Below, one piece after another: positions 9,399 to 17,758 of a stretch of 64,000 nt of DNA. Source of the DNA: Nitrosomonas sp. GTDB taxonomy: Bacteria; Pseudomonadota; Gammaproteobacteria; Burkholderiales; Nitrosomonadaceae. The DNA lies in contig JAMWZW010000001.1 in assembly GCA_024281995.1 (NCBI GenBank), forward strand, positions 1 to 64,000, in the 5' to 3' direction. The position numbers and the translations under genes are program-made. Numbering within the stretch: the stretch's first letter is position 1; the number at the start of each line of letters is the position of its first letter. The notes beneath the pieces were generated by a model. That model worked only from the letters and a program-made list of their open reading frames with translations, had not been told where the DNA came from and ran no database searches.

Positions 9399-12300
9399 CT
9401 AAGAAATTAATACAAATCTCGCTTCCGATGGCACGTTCTGGTTATCGACTATGAACAGCATGTAGTATCCTGGCGGTGCGATATTGCCATGCGCTGGAGC
9501 AGTAGTTTCCAGGGTGGTAGCAGTGCGCGAATTGATTGGCAATTTGATATAACGCTGACCAGCATCGGTATGGTGTGTCACTGAAATGGGTGCGATCAAC
9601 ACCACCGCATTGATATCCGCCGCTTGTGTTGTTTCAATCACAAAAATACTCGCATACGTGACAGCGGGCGGCGCATTCGTTATAACCGGCCGTGTACCCA
9701 GGCTAAGATAACCCGGCGAATAAAGCTCAACCGAGTGTTGATCCGGATCCGCGGTACCCGGCGCAACCCCGCCGGCAGCAAGAACTTTTCCATCTGGCAG
9801 CAAGATGCACACTGAATGATACTGACGCGGGAAATTCAGTGGTGCGCCCACGGTCCATGTATTTATTGCCGGGTCATAGATTTCTGTTTCCAGTACGGGT
9901 GTCGGTGACCATTTTTGGCCATTGCTATGTCCGCCGATGATGAGTATCTTGCCGGTGGGTAATACCACGGCATTTACATTCGTGCGGCCAAAATTCATGT
10001 CTGCGGTACGCGTCCATGCCGCACCCGCAATGCCGCCATTGAATTCGATTACTTCAGCGGTCGCGTTATTGCGTGCAGTGGCAGGGCCGGATACGCCGCC
10101 GCCGAAGACATACAAGTGCGTACGCACTGGATTTACGGTCGTATCGAGCATGAGCAGGCTCATGCCTTCCTGGCGGTCATAAAATTGTTGCTGTCCGTAA
10201 TCAGTCCAGTTACCGCTATTTGGCCCGGTCATGGTCAAGTAAGCGGTCTGAGTTCCATTTGCACCAGCCCAACCGGCGCGGGTATAGAAAATTTCTCCGG
10301 AAGGAAGCAGGTGCATGCCGGGATACAATTCATCGAATGAACGGCTTGCCCCGGCGATCGGTGCCCAAGCTCCGCCGCCGAATATTTCAACTTGCGCCGC
10401 AACCGGGTGCCCTCCTGAGAAAGCGAGTATGCGCCCATCATTGAGACTCACCGCGGTTGGATACCACCGCGCATTGGTCATGTTGGTGGCTGGACTAAAC
10501 GTACCGCCATCGGGATTCGCTGCATTAGGCGTATAGATATAACAGCGATTGTTGCTATGTCCTTGACCAGTTGGTGTTGTGTCTCCGCCGATCACAAGCA
10601 AACGGCCATCACTTAAAAATGTATGTCCGCTACAGAATAGATCTTCCGGCAAAGTAATGATGCCTGGCATAATTTGCTTGGTAGCAGGATCCCATACGCG
10701 GGCTTCGAGCGGATACGCAACCCGATCAAGGCTTTCTGTTGCGCCTGAGAAAAGCAATACATGGCCTGTGTTTAATAGCGCGCCGTGAACAACGAAAATC
10801 GGTGATGGGTTCAGCAGTTCCCAGCTATCCTGGCCGTCTCCGCCGCAAGGGTGATGATCGACTTCTGGGCATTGATGCGCATGCACGGTCGGCAATTGGT
10901 AACAAATTCGCTTCAGTTCCTCATCGCTTAGTTCGACTTCCTGTGTGGCGCGGAGCACCGCCACCATGCCTTCCATCATGTGCATCTCGACATGGCAGTG
11001 AATCAGGAAATCACCTTGTAAGCAATATTTCTTGCGTTTTTTTCCATATTGATCGGAACAAGCGCCGTTCGATGGGTATTCCTGTTTATGATCGGATGTT
11101 GACGAGGAGGAATGGGGAGATTGCTTAGATTCAGTTTCCGACACAGAGCGATAATTTCCCTCGGATCCGTGATGGGAAGGGCCATGTCCACCTCCTTCCT
11201 CAGTCGGGGATGAATGAGAGTGCGTGTCCCCCTCATGCGGTTTACACGCACAGTCAAGCGGCAAAGGCATAAGAATGACCGGTGGTACGATGGTATCGGC
11301 GACAAAAGACTCGGCAGGTCCGAATGAACGGGTATCGATCCATTCATTGCCCCATCGCCAGCGTTGTCCATGTAAATGGAAATTGTGCCATAACATGCCC
11401 AAATCCAGATTGAAGACATACCAGCGCACGCGCGTTCCGCATTTAGCCACGATGGTAGGCGTATTTCCCGAGAATGTGCGCCCGTTGATGGCATATGATT
11501 CCAGCCCGGCGCCACTGCGCTCGGTTACAGTATGGGGTTGATTGCCTGCATGATTCCAAGTGACTACAGCACCTGCGCCAACGGTTATATCATCAAGTTC
11601 GAAGCGTGCCGGCGTATCCAGAATATTAATCGTGGCGGTTAGAGGGCCGGCCGCGGTGACACGTACGCGCCCTTGCATAGGATGGAAACGGCAATAGTAC
11701 TCGAACGTGCCTTCCTGATTGAAAGTAAATGTGAATAAATCGCCTGCATCAAGCGAACCACTATCGAAAAGCGCATTGCCGACTTTTGCGGTTAGGCGGT
11801 GAAAAAAAATGGGTACTTCAAGGTCTGCCTTATCGCAATGAGGATCGCGAACCACGATGCCGCCGAACAGTCCACGCTTTACGGCCTCTTCGATATGCAT
11901 GTGATGATCGTGGAAAGGCCATGCGCCAATGGTATCTTCTTTCACATCAAAAATATAACACCACTGATCGCCCGGACAAATCGCATCGCTGCGATTGGGG
12001 CCATCCTGTTCTTGCACGCCAAAAGGCCAAGCGCCATCCGAGTCGATGCCATAATGCAGACCGTGCACATGAAGGCTGCGAGGCTTGCTGTCACCATTGA
12101 GTACATGGATATAAAGCCTCTCCCCAGGTTGTGTATAGATGACTGTGCCGGGAATTCTCCGTTCGACACGGGGCTCATTGATGTCTGCCGCAATGAGCGG
12201 CGTGTTTTTTATGACAGTGTAGGCGGCATCAAGGTATTCGTGGTAAACCAGGGCATCCAATGAACGGCGATCCACTTCCGTTTGGGGAATGGTCGTGTCG

Positions 12301-12419
12301 CTATGCTCCATGTTTCTCATGCAATCAAGACGGTGCTTGTGATGTTCCGCATCATCAGGCGCAACGGGACTGTAGTTTGGTATTGCTTCGATTTTGAGGT
12401 ATATATGCCTTACATTCAT
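9399..12419 (-). CDS. Multicopper oxidase fused to galactose-oxidase-like copper-radical oxidase
   Basis: 1006 aa, ATG preceded by AAGGAG. The N-terminal half is a multicopper oxidase with all four ligand clusters: H117-V-H119-G, H170-D-H172-H, H345-N-F-H348-L-H350 and H474-C475-H476 with H480 and M485. Between clusters 2 and 3 is an extra cupredoxin-like region: C243-x2-H246-P-M248 comes first and a TWNHAGNQPHTV segment (H290, H296) second. A His/Ser-rich linker lies at about 390-450. The C-terminal half (about 530-1006) is a Kelch propeller plus DUF1929-like domain with galactose-oxidase-type residues: C596 (FCSGH), Y653 (ARWYP), Y867-H868 (RQYHS) and H949/H950. The expected chemistry is O2-dependent oxidation of alcohols or aldehydes, with H2O2 formed by the radical domain. 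No signal peptide is seen. Confidence 0.9.
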   Translation of the reverse strand: MNVRHIYLKIEAIPNYSPVAPDDAEHHKHRLDCMRNMEHSDTTIPQTEVDRRSLDALVYHEYLDAAYTVIKNTPLIAADINEPRVERRIPGTVIYTQPGERLYIHVLNGDSKPRSLHVHGLHYGIDSDGAWPFGVQEQDGPNRSDAICPGDQWCYIFDVKEDTIGAWPFHDHHMHIEEAVKRGLFGGIVVRDPHCDKADLEVPIFFHRLTAKVGNALFDSGSLDAGDLFTFTFNQEGTFEYYCRFHPMQGRVRVTAAGPLTATINILDTPARFELDDITVGAGAVVTWNHAGNQPHTVTERSGAGLESYAINGRTFSGNTPTIVAKCGTRVRWYVFNLDLGMLWHNFHLHGQRWRWGNEWIDTRSFGPAESFVADTIVPPVILMPLPLDCACKPHEGDTHSHSSPTEEGGGHGPSHHGSEGNYRSVSETESKQSPHSSSSTSDHKQEYPSNGACSDQYGKKRKKYCLQGDFLIHCHVEMHMMEGMVAVLRATQEVELSDEELKRICYQLPTVHAHQCPEVDHHPCGGDGQDSWELLNPSPIFVVHGALLNTGHVLLFSGATESLDRVAYPLEARVWDPATKQIMPGIITLPEDLFCSGHTFLSDGRLLVIGGDTTPTGQGHSNNRCYIYTPNAANPDGGTFSPATNMTNARWYPTAVSLNDGRILAFSGGHPVAAQVEIFGGGAWAPIAGASRSFDELYPGMHLLPSGEIFYTRAGWAGANGTQTAYLTMTGPNSGNWTDYGQQQFYDRQEGMSLLMLDTTVNPVRTHLYVFGGGVSGPATARNNATAEVIEFNGGIAGAAWTRTADMNFGRTNVNAVVLPTGKILIIGGHSNGQKWSPTPVLETEIYDPAINTWTVGAPLNFPRQYHSVCILLPDGKVLAAGGVAPGTADPDQHSVELYSPGYLSLGTRPVITNAPPAVTYASIFVIETTQAADINAVVLIAPISVTHHTDAGQRYIKLPINSRTATTLETTAPAHGNIAPPGYYMLFIVDNQNVPSEARFVLIS

Positions 12420-12595
12420 GATCTACATCTCCTTTTCAGGAAGGTACTCATAAACATAAAAAGTATGCTTAGTTAGCCGCAATAACCACGTCAACCTTGC
12501 TTCATCCTGGTCTATTGCGGCTCATTTCTGATGATGTCAGATAAAATTCAACCGCTTATTTCCTAGCGTACTTTTTCCTTACGTGCCACGACAAT

Positions 12596-13045
12596 CTATT
12601 CGACTTTACATATTCCTGGACAATCCGCTCCCCCTTGTGCAGGATCGCAGTCGTCAGCAGGATCATCGATACAAGTCTGTCCATCCGGGCATTGAATGCC
12701 TGCGATTCCACCACACGCTTGAGGCGTAGCTTTACATTCCCCAGGGTGATCAATGGACATACCCGCTGCTGCTGCTTCACAGGCATTGCCATAAGTTTTT
12801 CCATCGCAACCGCAAACCGGCTTGTACTCTTTTGTGCATATTTCGGGTTTGGTTTTACAAATGCCTTGCGCATCGGCAACCTTGCATTGACCCACCCCGA
12901 AGTCGCAATACTGTTTATCTGGGCACGCTAATCCCTGGATCGTGCCGCAAATCGTTTCTTGCGGCGGTGCCGGCTGATTATCTTTACAGCCAGCCACTAC
13001 TAAAGAGATAAAAAAAACAACGAATAGAGTGAAAAGTGTATGCAT
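12596..13045 (-). CDS. Kazal-type, cysteine-rich lipoprotein
   Basis: Start at the ATG at 13045 (MHTLFTLF), preceded by GGGAG; a TTG seven codons earlier is less likely. 149 aa. The signal ends in a lipobox (VVAGC), giving a predicted outer- or inner-membrane lipoprotein. The mature part has an N-terminal Cys cluster beginning CGTIQGLACP, a Kazal-like serine-protease-inhibitor domain (PVCGCDGKTYGNACEA at about 77-92), and the C-terminal six-Cys module also found in the 8478-9314 protein. Kazal-like domains in bacteria are not always inhibitors. It is first in the minus-strand copper-oxidase run, 176 nt before the oxidase fusion, and may protect or scaffold exported partners. Confidence 0.85.
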   Translation of the reverse strand: MHTLFTLFVVFFISLVVAGCKDNQPAPPQETICGTIQGLACPDKQYCDFGVGQCKVADAQGICKTKPEICTKEYKPVCGCDGKTYGNACEAAAAGMSIDHPGECKATPQACGGIAGIQCPDGQTCIDDPADDCDPAQGGADCPGICKVE

Positions 13046-13409
13046 GATGTTTAACTCCCTTTTCAACAGATAGCTGGCGAATCGCCAGGTTTTCTTGATT
13101 AGTGATTAAACTGCTTGAGCTACAGGATTAGTTAGCTAATCCTTTTTTCATCATGCTCTTTGTTTCTTTACTTTGCAATAGTGAACTTAAAAATGGCATA
13201 GTAGCTTGAAATATTATTAATTTTGTGCGGCAGTGGCTTCAGTTCTTATGAGTTACTTGATCTGCCGGCTAATCTAATCATAATGGAAGGCGACAACCTA
13301 TCTTCTTGCTATTGCACAAGCCGGAAAGTAACATTGAAATTTGTTAAAGATTGGCTTATTCATTATCAACGATAAGAATCTCGCAATAATTCTGCTTATT
13401 TGTGATGAA
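13046..13409. promoter_or_regulatory. Divergent promoter region of the copper-oxidase locus
   Basis: About 300-360 bp between the divergent Kazal and oleate-hydratase genes. It must contain promoters for both arms. I see AT-rich stretches around 13190-13220 but no operator palindrome I would name. Confidence 0.4.
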
Positions 13410-15005
13410 GTGAAACGGAAACTATCAAAAGACACCACGGTTTACTTGGTTGGCAGCGGTATCGCAACATTGGCCAGCGCATACTATCTCATAAACGATG
13501 CGGGTGTGAGCGGTAAAAATATTCACATTCTGGAGCAGGACTCAGTCATAGGTGGCGCTTGCGATGGCTCTGGCAATGCGGAGCAGGGCTATGTGATTCG
13601 TGGCGGCAGAATGCACGAAGCGCATTATGTGTGTTATTGGGATATGCTATCGCATATCCCTTCTTACGATGATCTCAATGTTTCCGTCAAGGATGAGTCC
13701 TTTGCTTTTAATCAGCGTTATGTATCCAATGCCAAAGCACGATTACTCAAGAACGGTGAGAAAATTGACACTACCCGCTTAGAATTGTCGCTACGGGATA
13801 AAATAGATTTGCTGCAATTGATTCTGACAACGGAACACGGTTTAGCTAATATGAAAATTGAGGATTGGTTTTCTGCAGCATTTTTTTCTACCGTTTTCTG
13901 GTATCTGTGGACATCCATGTTTGCTTTCCAACGTTGGAGTTCGCTCGCGGAAATGCGCCGTTATCTGCGGCGCTTCATACATCTGGTAGAAGGCTTGGGG
14001 CATTTAGGCGGCATAATGCGCACTCGCTATAACCAATATCATTCGGTAATTGTTCCACTGCAGCGATACCTCCAAAAAAACGGCGTGCAATTTCAAATGC
14101 AAACTCAAGTTGTCGATATCGATTTTGAATTTCACGCAGACAAAAAAACTGCAACGGCTCTGCACTTGCTCCATTTCAATGGCTTGTCAAGCAAGGTGGT
14201 TTTGGGTGTTAACGATGTAGTATTCATTACCAATGGCTCAATTACCGATAGCACCAGTCAGGGCACCTGGACAACCGCGCCGGTATTGAAAGAGAAATCA
14301 TCTTCCGCAAGCTGGATGTTGTGGCAGTGCATTGCCAGCAAAAACAAGGCGTTTGGTAATCCCGGCGTGTTCAGTGATCATATCGAATTGCAAAAATGGT
14401 ATTCATTTACGGTCACATTGAAAGACACTACTTTTCATGATCATATGCATGCGTTCAGCGGGAATATCGACGGTACAGGTGGTCTGGTGACGATGATTGA
14501 TTCGAACTGGTTGCTGTCAATTGTCATTGCTCGCCAGCCTCATTTTCCTGATCAGCCGGAGTCTGTAAAGATTTTTTGGGGGTACGGATTATATCCGGAG
14601 CGCAAAGGTAATTACGTGCAAAAAACGATGTCGGCATGCAGCGGCGCAGAAATTTTGCAAGAATTGTGGCATCACCTGAAAGTACTGGAAATCATGCAAC
14701 CGATAACTGATTCTGGAAAGATTAGGTGTATCCCGACAGCCATGCCATTTATTGATAGCGCATTCATGCCTCGATCAGCCGGGGATCGTCCTGACGTCGT
14801 ACCTGCGGGAGCCAGCAATTTCGCTTTTATCGGGCAGTTTGCCGAATTGCCTGAGGAATGCGCATTTACCGTCGAATATTCGGTACGCAGTGCTCAAACA
14901 GCCGTCTATGGACTTTTTGCAACCAATAAAACAGTACTGCCAATTTACGATTCAATTCATCGTCCCAGTGTTCTAATAAAAGCCATGCAAGTCATTAACC
15001 GTTAA
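13410..15005 (+). CDS. ohyA: Oleate hydratase-like FAD protein (MCRA family)
   Basis: Family that adds water to the cis-9 double bond of unsaturated fatty acids, giving 10-hydroxy acids. FAD-binding motif VGSGIATLASAYYL followed by IHILEQDSVIGGACDG matches the family, as do GGRMHEAHYVCYWDML and the closing YSVRSAQTAVYGL segment. The start is uncertain: the open frame begins with TTG at 13341, whose first 23 codons look unlike a protein start; the GTG at 13410 (VKRKLSKDTT) gives 531 aa. Neither has a clear ribosome site. No signal peptide. It is divergent from the copper-oxidase arm and may supply or detoxify lipid substrates; that link is inferred. The family normally has GGREMENHFEC where this has GGRMHEAHYVC. 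Confidence 0.85.
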   Translation: MKRKLSKDTTVYLVGSGIATLASAYYLINDAGVSGKNIHILEQDSVIGGACDGSGNAEQGYVIRGGRMHEAHYVCYWDMLSHIPSYDDLNVSVKDESFAFNQRYVSNAKARLLKNGEKIDTTRLELSLRDKIDLLQLILTTEHGLANMKIEDWFSAAFFSTVFWYLWTSMFAFQRWSSLAEMRRYLRRFIHLVEGLGHLGGIMRTRYNQYHSVIVPLQRYLQKNGVQFQMQTQVVDIDFEFHADKKTATALHLLHFNGLSSKVVLGVNDVVFITNGSITDSTSQGTWTTAPVLKEKSSSASWMLWQCIASKNKAFGNPGVFSDHIELQKWYSFTVTLKDTTFHDHMHAFSGNIDGTGGLVTMIDSNWLLSIVIARQPHFPDQPESVKIFWGYGLYPERKGNYVQKTMSACSGAEILQELWHHLKVLEIMQPITDSGKIRCIPTAMPFIDSAFMPRSAGDRPDVVPAGASNFAFIGQFAELPEECAFTVEYSVRSAQTAVYGLFATNKTVLPIYDSIHRPSVLIKAMQVINR

Positions 15006-15206
15006 AGAATCATCAAGAGACTGCGCTGCAGTGCAGCAACAAAGTTAATAACGGCGCACGATGCACAACAAATATGCATCAGCTATTTTTTCCTTTTTCT
15101 TTTTTCGATTTCATGCTTGATCAAAGCGAGCAATACATTATAGAGTAAGGTTTTTTAGGCTGCTACTCGACTATAAAAGAGTGAATGATGATTTTGTCCC
15201 AACATA

Positions 15207-16688
15207 ATGGTGGAAAATAAGCCCTTGACAGAGCAATCGGAGGTCAGTAGCCCACCTGCAGTAACCATGCAGGCATCTGATCATCTTTATCAATGGTTGG
15301 ATAGCGAACAGATCAGCTTTGCTTTTACAACCTATCAGGCCAATCGATTGTTTTTGGTGGGGCGGAAAGAAAATGGCCGTTTGGCCGTCAATGAGCGTTT
15401 GTTCGATAAGCCGATGGGGTTGTATACCTGTCACGAGCAACTTTTCATGGCGACACGCTATCAGATTTGGCAACTTGAAAATCGCTTGGCCACGGGCGAG
15501 TGGTATCAAGATTGTGATCGCTTGTATGTGCCTACTCAGTCGCACACCACGGGTGATTTGAGTGTGCACGATCTTGCTGTGACGGATAAGCAAGAAATTT
15601 TGTTTATTAATACTAATTTTAGTTGTATTGGCAGATTGCAAGCCGGTTACAGTTTTGCGCCTATTTGGAAACCGCCTTTTATCACTAAACTTGTTGCGGA
15701 AGATCGTTGTCATTTGAATGGATTGGCACTGCAGGATGGTGAGCCTGCATATGTGACGGCATGCAGTGTTACCGACGTTGCCGCTGGCTGGCGTGATCGC
15801 CGCTTGGATGGCGGTGTGGTGGTGCATATTCCTTCGAATGAAATTATTGCTTCCGGTTTATCCATGCCGCATTCGCCGCGCTGGTATCAAGGCAGATTGT
15901 GGCTGCTCAATTCCGGTACAGGAGAATTTGGTTATCTCGACAGCGGTCGGTTTATGCCGGTTATTTTTTGTCCAGGTTTTGTGCGTGGTTTGGCATTCTG
16001 GAAAAATTTTGCTTTAGTAGGTTTATCCAAGCTGCGCTCGAAAGTGTTTACAGGGTTGGCTTTGGAACAGCGGCTCGCACATGGCCATATGACATCGCAG
16101 TGTGGACTGATGATCATTGATCTCAACAGGGGTAATTTACTTCATACGCTACGGATTGATGGCGTGGTTGAAGAACTATTTGATGTGGTGGTGTTACCTG
16201 GCGTATCCCGGCCTAAAGCTCTAGGTTTTCAGAATGACGACATTGATCGGCTGATCTCTTTTCCCGGTTCGGGAGGTATCATCACGACTAAGCCAGTGGT
16301 GCAACGTCCTGGTTTGAGTCAACTCGTGCAGAAGCCTGGAGTGCCGCGTGCCTCGCAGTTGGATTATGGTGAGAAACCCGAAATTAAATATCAAAAGGTG
16401 CTTAATTTAACGCCAGAGAACCTTCTGGCTTATGAGTCGATGACCCAACCCAGTTTGCGTAATCGTTGGCTTACGCAGCCGCAACGCGGAGAACTGCTGG
16501 GTGTATCTGCTTCCATTAACGGCGAGATGGTTGGCTTCGCGGTAGCGGAATCGTGGCAAGAAGCAGGCGACTCACATATTGAGTTACTTTCATCGTATGT
16601 GTTGCCCGAGTACTGCCATCATCCGATTGAACAGAAGTTGCATGTGTTCTTACAACAAGCACTGAGTAATACCGGGAAGTTAGTTTAA
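15207..16688 (+). CDS. TIGR03032-like beta-propeller protein with C-terminal extension
   Basis: 493 aa. Residues about 25-350 match what I recall of the TIGR03032 family (function unknown): WLDSEQISFAFTTYQANRLFLVG, SVHDLAV, CHLNGLAL, GLSMPHSPRWY and GLSKLR motifs in a propeller-like series. The last about 100 residues (from LNLTPENLLAYESM) form a separate segment with LLGVSASINGEMVGFAVAE and IELLSSYVLPEY, which looks like part of a GNAT-type acyltransferase fold; this is tentative. The ATG lies about 200 nt after the oleate hydratase stop, with no strong ribosome site. No signal peptide. Its place between the hydratase and the giant oxidase makes it part of the locus by position. Confidence 0.78.
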   Translation: MVENKPLTEQSEVSSPPAVTMQASDHLYQWLDSEQISFAFTTYQANRLFLVGRKENGRLAVNERLFDKPMGLYTCHEQLFMATRYQIWQLENRLATGEWYQDCDRLYVPTQSHTTGDLSVHDLAVTDKQEILFINTNFSCIGRLQAGYSFAPIWKPPFITKLVAEDRCHLNGLALQDGEPAYVTACSVTDVAAGWRDRRLDGGVVVHIPSNEIIASGLSMPHSPRWYQGRLWLLNSGTGEFGYLDSGRFMPVIFCPGFVRGLAFWKNFALVGLSKLRSKVFTGLALEQRLAHGHMTSQCGLMIIDLNRGNLLHTLRIDGVVEELFDVVVLPGVSRPKALGFQNDDIDRLISFPGSGGIITTKPVVQRPGLSQLVQKPGVPRASQLDYGEKPEIKYQKVLNLTPENLLAYESMTQPSLRNRWLTQPQRGELLGVSASINGEMVGFAVAESWQEAGDSHIELLSSYVLPEYCHHPIEQKLHVFLQQALSNTGKLV

Positions 16689-17087
16689 CTTGCAGTAACT
16701 TAAAAGAGTCAAAGTGTAAGACTCGGCTATTATTCTTGCTACCACCTATCCATTGGCTTTGAGGATTTTTAGGGGTTTTTCAGAGTTGGTCAGTATGAGT
16801 GGCGATAGGTATTGGATGCCTATACCACATTTCTTTTTAGTGCCCACATACTGCGACGGCCAACTGGACAGCACGCGATACGTAAGCTAACGTCCATGCT
16901 TTATAGCGCGCGTGATATTTACGTCAGTAGTTAATAAAGTGGCACACTTACTGACAAGAAGATCCACCAACAATTTTGTGACATTTATCACAAAATATTC
17001 TACGGATTTCTGATATAAATAAAAATACAGAAGCTTGCTGTTAAAAAGAGAGTGGCTAGAGATTTAACGCATGTCAAGGTGAGAAAA
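16689..17087. promoter_or_regulatory. Intergenic regulatory region upstream of giant oxidase genes
   Basis: About 400 bp without a gene. It holds the CRP-type palindrome at 16973-16996 and a good -10-like TATAAA at 17014-17019. The rest (16700-16960) shows no gene or repeat that I can name. Confidence 0.5.
16973..16996. promoter_or_regulatory. CRP-family operator (perfect palindrome)
   Basis: Two perfect 9-bp arms, ATTTTGTGA and TCACAAAAT, separated by 6 nt, giving TGTGA-N6-TCACA, the exact CRP/Vfr half-site spacing. A -10-like TATAAA sits at 17014-17019, which would put the centre of the palindrome near -41, the class II activator position. It precedes the genes at 17088 and 17759. Confidence 0.68.
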
Positions 17088-17741
17088 ATGGGAATTCCAT
17101 CAAATTTTAGTGATGAAGGTCTGACTGGATTTCATGTCTCTTCATCCACACTTGTAAAGATTGAACAGCACTATGAAAGTGCAACAGGCGAGTCCCTTGT
17201 GTCTAGTGAAGGTTGTTTTGTTCGAATTGACGATCCTCGCGCTATTGACTCGGATGGCTTAAGACTACCTGAAGCCAAAAATGCAGCGATAAGCTTAGTA
17301 GGCGAAAAAAACTGGCTGCCGCGTACTCACGCCGACGGTACATTGACACATGGTGGCAGGGGTGCATGGCTGGAATGCAGGAATATACGGATACCAAAAA
17401 ACAAGCGATTGTGGTTTCGATACACTTTTTTACGGTTTGCTTCGCTACCTACTAATGCGTTTGCCGCACTTTTGTTTTTTCCCAACGACAACACCAACGA
17501 TGCTCCCCTGGCACCTCACTGGATTTGCTGTGTTAAGGATCTGCAGCAAGATAAAGGTGGCATTTACCAAACCGGCTGGAACGAAGATTGGGTAACAGTC
17601 GATTGCAGCGGTGATTTTCAAGGAACTGCCAGATGGGTTGTTTCGACGGGTCATTCTGTAAGCGATCAAGGAGCAATACCAGATAACACCCGTTTTGCCT
17701 GGCCAGGCTGTTTGCTTATAGATGCTATCGACATTCGCTAG
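17088..17741 (+). CDS. Unrecognised protein co-transcribed with giant oxidase
   Basis: 217 aa from the ATG at 17088, preceded by AAGGTGAG; the frame is also open from a GTG at 17052. I do not recognise the family. The protein is acidic-to-neutral, lacks a signal peptide, and has a central segment GRGAWLECRNIRIPKNKRLWFRY split by basic residues, followed by LPTNAFAALLFFPND and HWICCVKDL with adjacent cysteines. It could be a beta-sandwich binding domain. Its stop lies 17 nt before the start of the 1865-aa oxidase, so the two are almost certainly one transcript under the CRP-type site. Confidence 0.65.
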   Translation: MGIPSNFSDEGLTGFHVSSSTLVKIEQHYESATGESLVSSEGCFVRIDDPRAIDSDGLRLPEAKNAAISLVGEKNWLPRTHADGTLTHGGRGAWLECRNIRIPKNKRLWFRYTFLRFASLPTNAFAALLFFPNDNTNDAPLAPHWICCVKDLQQDKGGIYQTGWNEDWVTVDCSGDFQGTARWVVSTGHSVSDQGAIPDNTRFAWPGCLLIDAIDIR

Positions 17742-17758
17742 TCAACAGGAGGAATACA

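Noticed and set aside
15171-15827. 218-codon antisense open frame
   Set aside because: Antisense to the TIGR03032-like gene; composition is that of a shadow frame.
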